Position numbers and translations under genes: made by a program
Source of the DNA: Bugula neritina
Taxonomy: Eukaryota > Bryozoa > Gymnolaemata > Cheilostomatida > Bugulidae
Direction: 5' to 3'
Assembly: GCA_964035545.1 (NCBI GenBank)
Contig: OZ037768.1
Span: forward strand, 14,694,175 to 14,758,174
Length of the DNA: 64,000 nt
Notes under the pieces: generated by a model
Databases searched by the model: none
What the model was told of the DNA's origin: nothing
The model's input: only the letters and a program-made list of their open reading frames with translations
Part shown: piece by piece, positions 40,294 through 54,700 of the stretch
How the letters are laid out: the number at the start of each line of letters is the position of its first letter
Position numbering within the stretch: position 1 is the first letter of the stretch

Positions 40294-41944
40294 GTGTTGT
40301 AGTGTATTTTAGTATGTTGAAGTATATTTCAGTATGTTGCATTGTGTTTCAGTATGTTGCAGTAAGTCTTAGTATGTTACAGCATATTTCAGTATGTCGC
40401 AGTATATTTCAGTAGGCTACCATATACTTCGGTACGTTGCGGTAAATTTCAACGTGTTGCAGTGTTTTTCAATATGCTACAATGTATTTCAACATGTTGC
40501 AGTACGTTGCAGTATGTTGCAGTGTATTTAGGAATCTTACAATGTATTTCAATATGATGCAGTATCTTGCAGTATCATTCAGTATGTTGCAGTATATTTC
40601 ATTATGGTGCAGTATGTTGCAGTATGTTTCAGTAGTTTGTAACATATTTCGGTAGGTTACCATATTTTTCGGTATGTTGCAGTATGCCTTAGTATGTTAC
40701 AGTGTGTTTCAGTATATTGCAGTATGCTTCAGTGTGTTACCGTATAAATCATTTTGTTGCAGGATGTTGCAGGATGTTTCAGCGGTTTGCAGAATATTTC
40801 AGTAGGCTACCATATATTTCAGTATGTTTCAGTTTATTTCAGTGTGTTGCAGTGTATTTCAATATGGTACAGTGTATATCAGTATGTTGCAGTGTATTTC
40901 AGTATGTTACGGTGTATTTCAGTATGTTGCAGTATATTACACTAGTTTGAAACATATTTCAGTAGGTTACCATATATTTCGGTATGTTGCAGTATATTCC
41001 AATGTGTTGCAGTGTATTTCAGAATGTTTCAGTGTATTTCAATATGCTTCAAGATTTTTAGGTATTTTTCAGTATGTTGAAGTATATCTCAGTATTTTAC
41101 AGCACATTTCTGTATATTACAGTATACTTCAGTGTGTTGCAGTGTATTTCAGTATGCTACAGCACATTTCAGTAAGTTGCAGTCTATTTCAATGTGTTGC
41201 AGTATATTTCAGTATGTTACAGTGCATTTCTGTAAATTACAGTACAATTTAGTGTGTTGCAGTGTATTTCAGTATGCTACAGCACATTTCAGTAAGTTGC
41301 AGTATATTTCAATGTGTTGCAGTATCTTTCAATATGTTGCCGCATGTTCCAGTATGTTACAGTACATTTCTGTAAGTTACAGTATACTTTAGTGTGTTGC
41401 AGTGTATTTCAGTATGTTGCAGTGTACTCCAACGTGTTACAGTATATTTCATTGGGTTGCCATACAATTCGGTATGTTGCGGAACGTTTCAATGTGTTAC
41501 AGTGTATTTCAATATGTTACAGTGTTTTTCAGTATGTTGCAGTATGTTGCAGTGTATTTCAATATGTTACAGTGTATTTCAGTATGTTACAGTGTATTAC
41601 AGCATGTTTCAATATTTTTAGGTATTTTTCAGTATGTTGAAGTATAATTCGGTATGTTGCCATATATTTCAGTGTGTTGCAGTGAACTTCAGCATGTTAA
41701 TTACAGTATGTTGCAGTGTAATTCAGTATGTTACAGTGTATTTCAGTATGTTGCAGTATATTTCGGTATGTTGCAGTGTATTGTAGTGTATTTTAGTATG
41801 TTGTAGTATATTTCAGTATGTTGCATTATATTTCAGTATGTTGCAGTATGTCTTAGTATGTTACAGCATATTTCAGTATATTGCAGTATATTTCAATATG
41901 TCGCAGTGTATTTCAGTAGGCTACCATATACTTCGGTACATTGC
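40294..41944 (-). repeat. 4,122-bp HOR continuation
   Basis: Follows about 36,172-37,822 at an offset of 4,122 bp, including the TTAATTACAG insertion (41697 versus 37575). The period is 412 decamers plus two: the irregular segment (-2) and the 4-bp insertion (+4). Confidence 0.82.
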
Positions 41945-44900
41945 GGTATATTTCAATGTGTTGCAGTGTTTTTCAATATGTTACAGTGTATTTCAACATG
42001 TTGCAGTATGTCGCAGTATGTTGCAGTATATTTCAGTCGTTTGCTACATATTTCAGTAGGTTACCATATATTTTGGTATGTTGCAGTATGTCTTAGTATG
42101 TTACAGTATATTTCAGTATTTTGCAGTATGCTTCAGTGTGTTACCGTATATTTAATTTTGTTGCAGGATGTTGCAGTATGTTTCAGTGGTTTGCAACATA
42201 TTTCAGTAGGTTACCATATATTTCAGTATGTTTCAGTATATTTCAGTGTGTTGCAGTGTATTTCAATATGGTACAGTATATTTCAGTATGTTGCAGTGTA
42301 TTTCAGTATGTTACGGCGTATTTCAGTATGTTGCAGTATATTTCAGTAGTTTGAAACATATTTCAGTAGGTTACCATATATTTTGGTATGTTGCAGTATA
42401 TTCCAATGTGTTGCAGTGTATTTCAGAATGTTTCAGTGTATTTCAATATGTTTCAAGATTTTTAGGTATTTTTCAGTATGTTGAAGTATATCTCAGTATT
42501 TTACAGCGCATTTCTGTATATTACAGTATACTTCAGTGTGTTGCAGTGTATTTCAGTATGCTACAGCACATTTCAGTAGGTTGCAGTATATTTCAATGTG
42601 TTGCAGTATATTTCAGTATGTTAAAGTACATTTCTGTAAATTACAGTACAATTTAGTGTGTTGCAGTGTATTTCAGTATGTTGCAGTGTACTTCAACGTT
42701 TTACAGTATATTTCATTAGGTTACCATATATTTAGGTATGTTGCAGAATATTTCAATGTGTTGCAGTGTATTTCAATATGTTACAGTGTTTTTCAGTATA
42801 TTTCAGTATGTTGCAGTGTTTTGCAGTGTATTTCAGTATGTTGAAGTATATTTCAGTATGTTGCATTATATTTCAGTATGTTGCAGTATGTCTTAGTATG
42901 TTACAGTATGTTTCAGTATTTTGCAGTATGTTTCGGTGTGTTACAGTAGATTTCATATTGTTGCAGGATGTTGCAGTATGTTTCAGTGGTTTGCAACGTG
43001 TCTCAGTAGGTTACCATATATTTCGGGATGTTTCAGTATATTTCAGTGTGTTGCGGTGTATTTTAATGTGTAACAGTGTATTTCAGTATGTTGCAGTGTA
43101 ATTCAGTATGTTACACTGTATTTCAGTATGTTGCAGTATATTTCAGCATGTTGCAGTACATTTCAGTATGTTGATGTATATTTCAGTATGTTACAGTAAA
43201 GTTCTGTATATTACAGTATACTTTAGTGTGTTGCAGTGTATTTCAGTATGCTACAGCATATTTCTGTATGTTGCAGTATATTTCAATGTGTCACAGTATA
43301 TTTCAGTATGTTGCCGTATGTTTCAGTATGTTGCAGTATATTTAAATGTGTGTCAGTGTTTTTCAATATGTTACAGCGTATTTCAGTATGTTGCAGTATG
43401 TTGCAGTGTATTTCAGTATCTTACAATGTGTTTCAGTATGTTGCAGTATCTTGCAGTATATTTCAGTATGCTGCAGTGTATTTCAGTATGTTACCGTGTA
43501 TTTCAGTATGTTGCAGTTTGTTGCAGTATCTTTCAGTATGTTGCAGTACATTCCATTATGTTGCAGTATGTTGCAGTACGTTTCAGTAGTTTGTAACATA
43601 TTTCAGTAGGTTACCATATATTTCGGTATGTTGCAGTATATTCCAATGTGTTGCAGTGTATTTCAGTATGTTACAGTGTATTTCAGTATGTTTCACTATT
43701 TTTAGGTAGTTTTCAGTATGTTGAACTATATTTCAGTGTTTTACAGTACATTTCTCTATATTACAGTATACTTCAGTGTGTTGCAGTGTATTTCAATAAG
43801 TCGCAGTATATTTCAGTAGGCTACCATATACGTCGGTATGTTGCGGTATTTTCCAATGTGTTGCAGTGTTTTTCAATATGTTACAGTGCATTTCAATATG
43901 TTGCAGTATCTTTCAGTATGTTGCAGTATAATTTATTATGGTGCAGTATGTTGCAGTATGTTTCAGTAGTTTGTAACATATTTCAGTAGGTTACCATATT
44001 TTTCGGTATGTTGCAGTACGTCTTAGTATGTTACAGTGTATTTCAGTATATTGCAGTATGCTTCCGTGTGTTACCGTATAATTCATTTTGTTGCAGGATG
44101 TTGCAGTATGTTTCAGTGGTTTGCAACATATTTCAGTAGGTTCCCATATTTTTCGGTATGTTGCAGTATATTTCTATGTGTTGCAGTGTATTTCAGTATG
44201 TTTCAGTGTATTTCAATTTGTTTCAATATTTTTAGGTGTTTTTCAGTATGTTGAAGTACATTTCAGTATGTTACAGTACATTTCTGTATATTACAGTATA
44301 CTTCAGTGTGTTGCAGTGTATTTCAGTATGCTACAGCACATTTCAGTAAGTTGCAGTATATTTCAATGTGTTGCGGTATCTTTCAATATGTTGCCGCATG
44401 TTCCAGTATGTTACAGTACATTTCTGTAAATTACAGTATACTTTAGTGTGTTGCAGTGTATTTCAGTATGTTGCAGTGTACTTCAACGTGTTACAGTATA
44501 TTTCATTGGGTTGCCATACAATTCGGTATGTTGCGGAATGTTTCAATGTGTTACAGTGTATTTCAATATGTTACAGTGTTTTTCAGTATGTTGCAGTATG
44601 TTGCAGTGTATTTCAATATGTTACAGTGTATTTCAGTATGTTACAGTGTATTACAGCATGTTTCAATATTTTTCGGTATTTTTCAGTCTGTTGAAGTATA
44701 ATTCGGTATGTTGCCATATATTTCAATGTGTTGCAGTGAACTTCAGTATGTTAATTACAGTATGTTGCAGTGTAATTCAGTATGTTACAGTGTATTTCAG
44801 TATGTTGCAGTGTATTTCGGTATGTTGCAGTGTATTGTAGTGTATTTTAGTATGTTGTAGTATATTTCAGTATGTTGCATTATATTTCAGTATGTTGCAG

Positions 44901-45449
44901 TATGTCTTAGTATGTTACAGCATATTTCAGTATGTTGCAGTATATTTCAATATGTCGCAGTGTATTTTAGTAGGTTACCATATACTTCGGTACATTGCGG
45001 TATATTTCAATGTGTTGCAGTGTTTTTCATTATGTTACAGTGTATTTCAACATGTTGCAGTGTATTTCAGTACGTTACAGTGTATTTCAGTAAATTGCAG
45101 TATATTTCAGCATGTTGCAGTACTTTTCAGTATGTTGACGTGCGTTTCAGTATGTTACAGTACATTTCTGTGTATTACAGTATACTTCAATGTGTCGCAG
45201 TATATTTCAGTGTGTTGCCGTATGTTTCAGTTTGTTGCAGTATAACTCAATGTGTTGCAGTGTTTTTCAATATGTTACAGTGTATTTCAATATCTTACAT
45301 TGTGTTTCAGTATGTTGCAGTATCTTGCAGTATAATTCAGTATGTTGCAGTGTCTTACAGTATGTTACAGTGTATTTCAGTATGTCGCATCATCTTGCAG
45401 TATTTTTTCAGTATGTTGCAGTATACTTCATTATGTTTCAGTTTCTTGC
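41945..45449 (-). repeat. Block II HOR, 3,505-bp copy 1
   Basis: Matches the following copy at exactly 3,505 bp with only a few differences. It contains the 4-bp insertion (44751) and the one-base T insertion (about 45,405), which together give 350 decamers plus five. The start is where sequence near 41,945 and 45,450 begins to agree. Its first part also follows the 4,122-bp family. Confidence 0.85.
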
Positions 45450-48400
45450 AGTATATTTCAATGTGTTGCAGTGTTTTTCAATATGTTACAGTGTATTTCA
45501 ACATGTTGCAGTATGTCGCAGTATGTTGCAGTATATTTCAGTCGTTTGCTACATATTTCAGTAGGTTACCATATATTTTGGTATGTTGCAGTATGTCTTA
45601 GTATGTTACAGTATATTTCAGTATTTTGCAGTATGCTTCAGTGTGTTACCGTATATTTAATTTTGTTGCAGGATGTTGCAGTATGTTTCAGTGGTTTGCA
45701 ACATATTTCAGTAGGTTACCATATATTTCAGTATGTTTCAGTATATTTCAGTGTGTTGCAGTGTATTTCAATATGGTACAGTATATTTCAGTATGTTGCA
45801 GTGTATTTCAGTATGTTACGGCGTATTTCAGTATGTTGCAGTATATTTCAGTAGTTTGAAACATATTTCAGTAGGTTACCATATATTTTGGTATGTTGCA
45901 GTATATTCCAATGTGTTGCAGTGTATTTCAGAATGTTTCAGTGTATTTCAATATGTTTCAAGATTTTTAGGTATTTTTCAGTATGTTGAAGTATATCTCA
46001 GTATTTTACAGCGCATTTCTGTATATTACAGTATACTTCAGTGTGTTGCAGTGTATTTCAGTATGCTACAGCACATTTCAGTAGGTTGCAGTATATTTCA
46101 ATGTGTTGCAGTATATTTCAGTATGTTAAAGTACATTTCTGTAAATTACAGTACAATTTAGTGTGTTGCAGTGTATTTCAGTATGTTGCAGTGTACTTCA
46201 ACGTTTTACAGTATATTTCATTAGGTTACCATATATTTAGGTATGTTGCAGAATATTTCAATGTGTTGCAGTGTATTTCAATATGTTACAGTGTTTTTCA
46301 GTATATTTCAGTATGTTGCAGTGTTTTGCAGTGTATTTCAGTATGTTGAAGTATATTTCAGTATGTTGCATTATATTTCAGTATGTTGCAGTATGTCTTA
46401 GTATGTTACAGTATGTTTCAGTATTTTGCAGTATGTTTCGGTGTGTTACAGTAGATTTCATATTGTTGCAGGATGTTGCAGTATGTTTCAGTGGTTTGCA
46501 ACGTGTCTCAGTAGGTTACCATATATTTCGGGATGTTTCAGTATATTTCAGTGTGTTGCGGTGTATTTTAATGTGTAACAGTGTATTTCAGTATGTTGCA
46601 GTGTAATTCAGTATGTTACACTGTATTTCAGTATGTTGCAGTATATTTCAGCATGTTGCAGTACATTTCAGTATGTTGATGTATATTTCAGTATGTTACA
46701 GTAAAGTTCTGTATATTACAGTATACTTTAGTGTGTTGCAGTGTATTTCAGTATGCTACAGCATATTTCTGTATGTTGCAGTATATTTCAATGTGTCACA
46801 GTATATTTCAGTATGTTGCCGTATGTTTCAGTATGTTGCAGTATATTTAAATGTGTGTCAGTGTTTTTCAATATGTTACAGCGTATTTCAGTATGTTGCA
46901 GTATGTTGCAGTGTATTTCAGTATCTTACAATGTGTTTCAGTATGTTGCAGTATCTTGCAGTATATTTCAGTATGCTGCAGTGTATTTCAGTATGTTACC
47001 GTGTATTTCAGTATGTTGCAGTTTGTTGCAGTATCTTTCAGTATGTTGCAGTACATTCCATTATGTTGCAGTATGTTGCAGTACGTTTCAGTAGTTTGTA
47101 ACATATTTCAGTAGGTTACCATATATTTCGGTATGTTGCAGTATATTCCAATGTGTTGCAGTGTATTTCAGTATGTTACAGTGTATTTCAGTATGTTTCA
47201 CTATTTTTAGGTAGTTTTCAGTATGTTGAACTATATTTCAGTGTTTTACAGTACATTTCTCTATATTACAGTATACTTCAGTGTGTTGCAGTGTATTTCA
47301 ATAAGTCGCAGTATATTTCAGTAGGCTACCATATACGTCGGTATGTTGCGGTATTTTCCAATGTGTTGCAGTGTTTTTCAATATGTTACAGTGCATTTCA
47401 ATATGTTGCAGTATCTTTCAGTATGTTGCAGTATAATTCATTATGGTGCAGTATGTTGCAGTATGTTTCAGTAGTTTGTAACATATTTCAGTAGGTTACC
47501 ATATTTTTCGGTATGTTGCAGTACGTCTTAGTATGTTACAGTGTATTTCAGTATATTGCAGTATGCTTCCGTGTGTTACCGTATAATTCATTTTGTTGCA
47601 GGATGTTGCAGTATGTTTCAGTGGTTTGCAACATATTTCAGTAGGTTCCCATATTTTTCGGTATGTTGCAGTATATTCCTATGTGTTGCAGTGTATTTCA
47701 GTATGTTTCAGTGTATTTCAATTTGTTTCAATATTTTTAGGTGTTTTTCAGTATGTTGAAGTACATTTCAGTATGTTACAGTACATTTCTGTATATTACA
47801 GTATACTTCAGTGTGTTGCAGTGTATTTCAGTATGCTACAGCACATTTCAGTAAGTTGCAGTATATTTCAATGTGTTGCGGTATCTTTCAATATGTTGCC
47901 GCATGTTCCAGTATGTTACAGTACATTTCTGTAAATTACAGTATACTTTAGTGTGTTGCAGTGTATTTCAGTATGTTGCAGTGTACTTCAACGTGTTACA
48001 GTATATTTCATTGGGTTGCCATACAATTCGGTATGTTGCGGAATGTTTCAATGTGTTACAGTGTATTTCAATATGTTACAGTGTTTTTCAGTATGTTGCA
48101 GTATGTTGCAGTGTATTTCAATATGTTACAGTGTATTTCAGTATGTTACAGTGTATTACAGCATGTTTCAATATTTTTCGGTATTTTTCAGTCTGTTGAA
48201 GTATAATTCGGTATGTTGCCATATATTTCAATGTGTTGCAGTGAACTTCAGTATGTTAATTACAGTATGTTGCAGTGTAATTCAGTATGTTACAGTGTAT
48301 TTCAGTATGTTGCAGTGTATTTCGGTATGTTGCAGTGTATTGTAGTGTATTTTAGTATGTTGTAGTATATTTCAGTATGTTGCATTATATTTCAGTATGT

Positions 48401-48985
48401 TGCAGTATGTCTTAGTATGTTACAGCATATTTCAGTATGTTGCAGTATATTTCAATATGTCGCAGTGTATTTTAGTAGGTTACCATATACTTCGGTACAT
48501 TGCGGTATATTTCAATGTGTTGCAGTGTTTTTCATTATGTTACAGTGTATTTCAACATGTTGCAGTGTATTTCAGTACGTTACAGTGTATTTCAGTAAAT
48601 TGCAGTATATTTCAGCATGTTGCAGTACTTTTCAGTATGTTGACGTGCGTTTCAGTATGTTACAGTACATTTCTGTGTATTACAGTATACTTCAATGTGT
48701 CGCAGTATATTTCAGTGTGTTGCCGTATGTTTCAGTTTGTTGCAGTATAATTCAATGTGTTGCAGTGTTTTTCAATATGTTACAGTGTATTTCAATATCT
48801 TACATTGTGTTTCAGTATGTTGCAGTATCTTGCAGTATAATTCAGTATGTTGCAGTGTCTTACAGTATGTTACAGTGTATTTCAGTATGTCGCATCATCT
48901 TGCAGTATTTTTTCAGTATGTTGCAGTATACTTCATTATGTTTCAGTTTCTTGCAGTATATTTCAATGTGTTGCAGTGTTTTTCA
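45450..48985 (-). repeat. Block II HOR, 3,505-bp copy 2
   Basis: Tandem partner of the preceding copy, with the same marks at 48256 and about 48,910. Agreement ends near 48,985, where the sequence turns to a short partial reiteration of the preceding 450 bp instead of starting a third copy. Confidence 0.85.
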
Positions 48986-49120
48986 ATATGTTACAGTGTA
49001 TTTCAATATTTTGCAGTATGTTGCAGTGTATTTCAGTATCTTACATTGTGTTTCAGTATGTTGCAGTATCTTGCAGTATAATTCAGTATGTTGCAGTGTC
49101 TTACAGTATGTTACAGTGTA
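48986..49120 (-). repeat. Block II terminal fragment
   Basis: About 135 bp that partly repeat the segment near 48,790-48,880 (the TCTTACATTGTG and TGTCTTACAG variants) and run directly into orientation switch 2. Confidence 0.7.
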
Positions 49121-49127
49121 TACACTG
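49114..49127. other. Orientation switch 2 (block II to III), perfect palindrome
   Basis: The 14-bp sequence CAGTGTATACACTG is a perfect palindrome centred between 49,120 and 49,121, formed by an A decamer meeting its own reverse complement. TT at 49111-49112 and AA at 49129-49130 extend it after one mismatch. The decamer register passes through the centre without loss. The longer arms are only family-level similar, so the inversion is not a fresh copy of adjacent DNA. Confidence 0.9.
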
Positions 49128-51779
49128 CAACACACTGAATTATACTGAAATACATTGTAAGATACTGCATAATACTGCAACATACTGAAAGACACTGCAA
49201 CATAATGCAACATACTGAAATACACTGTAACATACTAAAATATGCTGCAACATGCTGAATCATACTGCAAGATACTGCAACATAGTGAAATACATTGTAG
49301 GATACTGAAATACACTGCAACATACTGTAACATCCTGCAACATATTGAAACACACTGTAACATATTGAAAAACACTGCAACACATTGAAATATACTGCAA
49401 CATACTGAAAAATACGGCAACATACTAAAATATACTGCGACACATTGAAATATACTGCAACATACTGAAATACACCGTAACATACTAAACTCCACTGCAA
49501 CATACTGAAATACACTGTAACACATTGAGATACGCTGCAACACAGTGAATTATACTGAAATACATTGTAAGATGCGGCAACATATTGAAATATACTGCAA
49601 CACAATGAAATATACTGCAACTTACTGAAATGTGCGGTAGCATACTGAAATACACTGCAACACACTGAAGTATACTGTAATATACAGAAATGTACTGTAA
49701 AATACTGAAATATACTTCAACATACTGAAAAATACCTAAAAATATTGAAACATACTGATATACACTGAAACATACTGAAATACACTGCAACACATTGGAA
49801 TATACTGCAACATACCGAAATATATCCTAACCTACTGAAGTATGTTGCAAACAACTGAAATATACTGCAACATACTGAAATACACCGTAACATACTGAAA
49901 TACACTGCAACATACTGAAATACACTGTAACATATTGAAATACACTGCAACACACTGAAATATACTGAAACATACCGAAATATATGATAACCTACTGAAA
50001 TATGTTGCAAACCACTGAAACATACTGCATCATCCTGCAACAAAATGAAATATACGGTAACACTGAAGCATACTGCAATATACTGAAATATACTGTGACA
50101 TACTAAGACATACTGCAACTTACCGAAATACATGGTAACCTACTGAAATATGTTGCAAACGACTGATATATACTGCAACATACTGCAACATAATGAAGTA
50201 TACTGCAACATACTGAAATATACTGCAAAATACTGCAACATACTGAAATACACTGTAACATACTGAAATACACTGCAACATACTGAAATATACTGCAAGA
50301 TACTGCAACATACTGAAACACATTGTAAGATACTGAATCACACTGCAACATACCGCAACATACTGCAACGTATTGAAATACACTGTAACATATTGAAGAA
50401 CACTGCAACACAGTGAAATATACTGCAACATACTGAAATACGCTCTAGCATACCGAAATACACTGCAATACACTGAAGTATACTGTAATATACAGAAAAG
50501 TACTGTAACATTCTGAAACATACGGCAACATACTAAAATATACTGCGACACATTGAAATATACTGCAACATACTGAAATACACCGTAACATACTGAAATA
50601 CACTGCAACATACTGAACTACACTGTAACATATTGAAATACACTGCAACACACTGAAATATACTGAAACATACCGAAATATATGGTAACCTACTGAAATA
50701 TGTTGCAAACCACTGAAACATACTGCATCATCCTGCAACAAAATGAAGTATACGGTAACACTGAAGCATACTGCAACATACTGTAACATACTAAGACATA
50801 CTGCAACATACCGAAAAATATGGTAACCTACTGAAATATGTTACAAACTACTGAAATATACTGCAGCATACTGCAACATAATGAAATATACTGCAACATA
50901 CTGAAAGATACTGCAACATACTGAAATACACTATAGAATACCGAAATATACTGCAACATACTGAAATATACTGCATGATACTGCAACATGCTGATACACA
51001 TTGTAAGATACTGAAATACACTGCAACATACCGCAACATACTGCAACGTATTGAAATACACTGTAACATATTGAAAAACACTGCAACACATTGAAATATA
51101 CTGCAACATCCTGAAACATACGGCAACATACTGAAATATACTGCGACACATTGAGATATAGTGCAACATACTGAAATATGCTGTAGCATACTGAAATACA
51201 CTGCAATACACTGAAGTATACTGTAATATACAGAAACGTACTGTAACATACTGAAACATACGGCAACATACTAAAATATACTGCGACACATTGAAAGATA
51301 CTGCGACATTCTGAAATACACTGTAACACATTGAAATACACTGCAACACATTGAATTATACTGAAATACATTGTAAGATACTGAAATACACTGCAAGATA
51401 TTGCAACATAATGGAATATATGGTAACCTACTGATATATGTTGAAAACTACTGAAATATACTGCAACATAATGCAACATAATGAAGGATACTGCAACATA
51501 CTGATATAAACTGCAAGATACTGCAACATACTGAAATACACTGCAACACACTGAAGTATACTGTAATATACAGAAATGTACTGTAAAATACTGAAATATA
51601 CTTCAACATACTGAAAACTACCTAAAAATATTGAAACATACTGATATACACTGAAACATACTGAAATACACTGCAACACATTGGAATATACTGCAACATA
51701 CTGAAATATATGGTAACCTACTGAGGTATGTCGCAAACAACTGAAATATACTGCAACATACTGAAATACAGCGTAACAT
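49121..51779 (+). repeat. Diverged proximal part of block III
   Basis: No full-length close copy is seen. A sub-repeat of 698 bp relates about 49,860-50,070 to 50,560-50,770 (70 decamers minus two, one 8-mer per unit at 50058 and 50756). The pan-array boxes are present. Edge copies next to the inversion are more diverged than the internal 4,095-bp HORs. Confidence 0.75.
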
Positions 51780-54700
51780 ATTGAAATACACTGCAAGATA
51801 CTGAAATACACTGTAACATATTGAAATACACTGCAACACACTGAAATATACTGAAACATACCGCAATATATGGTAACCTACTGTAATATGTTGCAAACCA
51901 CTGAAACATACTGCATCATCCTGCAACAAAATGAAATATACTGCAACATGCTGAAAGATACTGCAACATAATGCAACATACTGAAATACACTATAGAATA
52001 TTGAAATATACTGCAACATACTGAAATATACAGCAAGATACTGCGAAATACTGAAATACATAGTAAGATACCTAAATACACTGCAACATACTGCAACATA
52101 CTGCAACATATTGAAATACACTGTAACATATTGAAAAACACTGCAACACATTGAAATATACCGCAACATACCGAAGTATATGGTAGCCTACTGAAATATA
52201 CTGCGACATACTGAAATACACTGTAACGTACTGAAATACACTGCAACATACTGAAATACACTGTAACATATTAAAACACACTGCAACACACTGAAATATA
52301 CTGAAACATAACGAAATATATGGTAACCCACTAAAATATGTTGCAAACCACTGAAATATACTGCAACATACTGCAACATAATGAAGTATACTGCAACATA
52401 GTGAAATATACTGCAAGATACTGCAACATACTGAAATACACTGTAACGTACTGAAATACACTGCAACATACTGAAATATACTGCATGATACTGCAACATA
52501 CTGATACACATTGTAAGATACTGAAATACACTGCAACATACCGCAACATACTGCAATGTATTGAAATACACTGTAACATATTGAAAAACACTGCAACACA
52601 TCAAAATATACTGCAACATACTGAAACATACGGCAACATACTGAAATATACTGCGACACATTGAAATATAGTGCAACATACTGAAATATGCTGTAGCATA
52701 CTGAAATACACTGCAATACACTGAAGTATACTGTAATATACAGAAACGTACTGTAACATACTGAAACATACGGCAACATACTAAAATATACTGCGACACA
52801 TTGAAACATACTGCAACATACTGAAATACACCAAAACATACTAAACTCCCCTGCAACATTCTGAAATACACTGTAACACATTGAAATACACTGCAACACA
52901 GTGAATTACACTGAAATACATTGTAAGATACGGAAACACACTGCAACATACTGCAACATAATGAAATATATGGTAACCTACTGAAATATGTTGAAAACTA
53001 CTGAAATATACTGCAACATTATGCAACATAATGAAAGATACTGCAATATACTGAAATAAACTGCAAGATACTGCAACATACTGAAATACACTGTAACATA
53101 CTGAAATACACTGTAACATATTGAAATACACTGCGACATACTGCAACATACTGAAAAACGCTGTAACATATTGAAATACACTGCAAGACACTGAAATATT
53201 CTGCAACATACCGAAATATATGGTAATCTAATGAGATATACTGTAACACGTTGAAGTACACTGCAACATACTGAAATACACTGCAACACACTAAATTATA
53301 CTGTAATTTACAGAAATGTACTGCAACATACTGGAATATACTGCAAGATACTGCAACATACTGAAATACACTGTAACATAATGCAATACACTGCAACATA
53401 CTGAAATATACTGCATGATACTGCAACATACTGATACACATTGTAAGATACTGAAATGCACTGCAACATAGTGAAATATGCTGCATGATACTGCAACATA
53501 CTCATACACATTGTAAGATACTGAAATACACTGCAACATACCGCAACATACTGCAACGTATTGAAATACACTGTAACATATTGAAAAACACTGCAACACA
53601 TTGAAATATACTGCAACATACTGAAACATACGGCAACATACTGAAATGTACTGCGACACATTGAAATATAGTGCAACATACTGAAATATGCAGTAGCATA
53701 CTGAAATACACTGCAATACACTGAAGTATACTGTAATATACAGAATTGTACTGTAACATACTGAAACATACGGTAACATACTAAAATATACTGCGACACA
53801 TTGAAATATACTGCAACATACTGAAATACACCGTAACATACTGAAATACACTGCAACATACTGAAATACACTGTAACATATTGAAATACACTGCAACACA
53901 CTGAAATATACTGAAACATACCGCAATATATGGTAACCTACTGTAATATGTTGCAAACCACTGAAACATACTGCATCATCCTGCAACAAAATGAAATATA
54001 CGGTAACACTGAAGCATACTGCAATATACTGAGATATACTGTAACAACTAAGACATACTGCAACATACCAAAAAAAATGGTAACCTACTGAAATATGTTA
54101 CAAACTACTGAAACATACTGCAACATACTGCAACATAATGAAATATACTGCAACATGCTGAAAGATACTGCAACATAATGCAACATACTGAAATACACTA
54201 TAGAATATTGAAATATACTGCAACATACTGAAATATACAGCAAGATACTGCGAAATACTGAAATGCATAGTAAGATACCTAAATACACTGCAACATACTG
54301 CAACATATTGAAATACACTGTAACATATTGAAAAACACTGCAACAAATTGAAATATACCGCAACATACCGAAGTATATGGTAGCCTACTGAAATATACTG
54401 CGACATACTGAAATACACTGTAACGTACTGAAATACACTGCAACATACTGAAATACACTGTAACATATTAAAATACACTGCAACACACTGAAATATACTG
54501 AAACATAACGAAATATATGGTAACCCACTAAAATATGTTGCAAACCACTGAAATATACTGGAACATACTGCAACATAATGAAGTATACTGCAACATAGTG
54601 AAATATACTGCAAGATACTGCAACATACTGAAATACACTGTAACGTACTGAAATACACTGCAACATACTGAAATATACTGCATGATACTGCAACATACTG

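Larger units (their letters stand above)
18771..49120 (-). repeat. Satellite block II (inverted orientation)
   Basis: The same satellite is read as its reverse complement here (TTTCAGTATGTTGCAGTGTA on the + strand). Block-specific marks are a roughly 112-bp irregular segment seen seven times, a 4-bp insertion giving TTAATTACAG (29177, 37575, 41697, 44751, 48256), and a one-base insertion in a T-rich unit (near 19,200, 21,560, 24,370, 45,405 and 48,910). HOR periods are 2,809, 8,398, 4,122, 2,618 and 3,505 bp. I did not see the block I 11-mer or the block III 8-mer here. Confidence 0.93.

Noticed and set aside
49000-49250. Recent fold-back duplication at switch 2
   Set aside because: Apart from the 14-bp palindrome, the reverse complement of 48,990-49,120 differs at many positions from 49,121-49,250.
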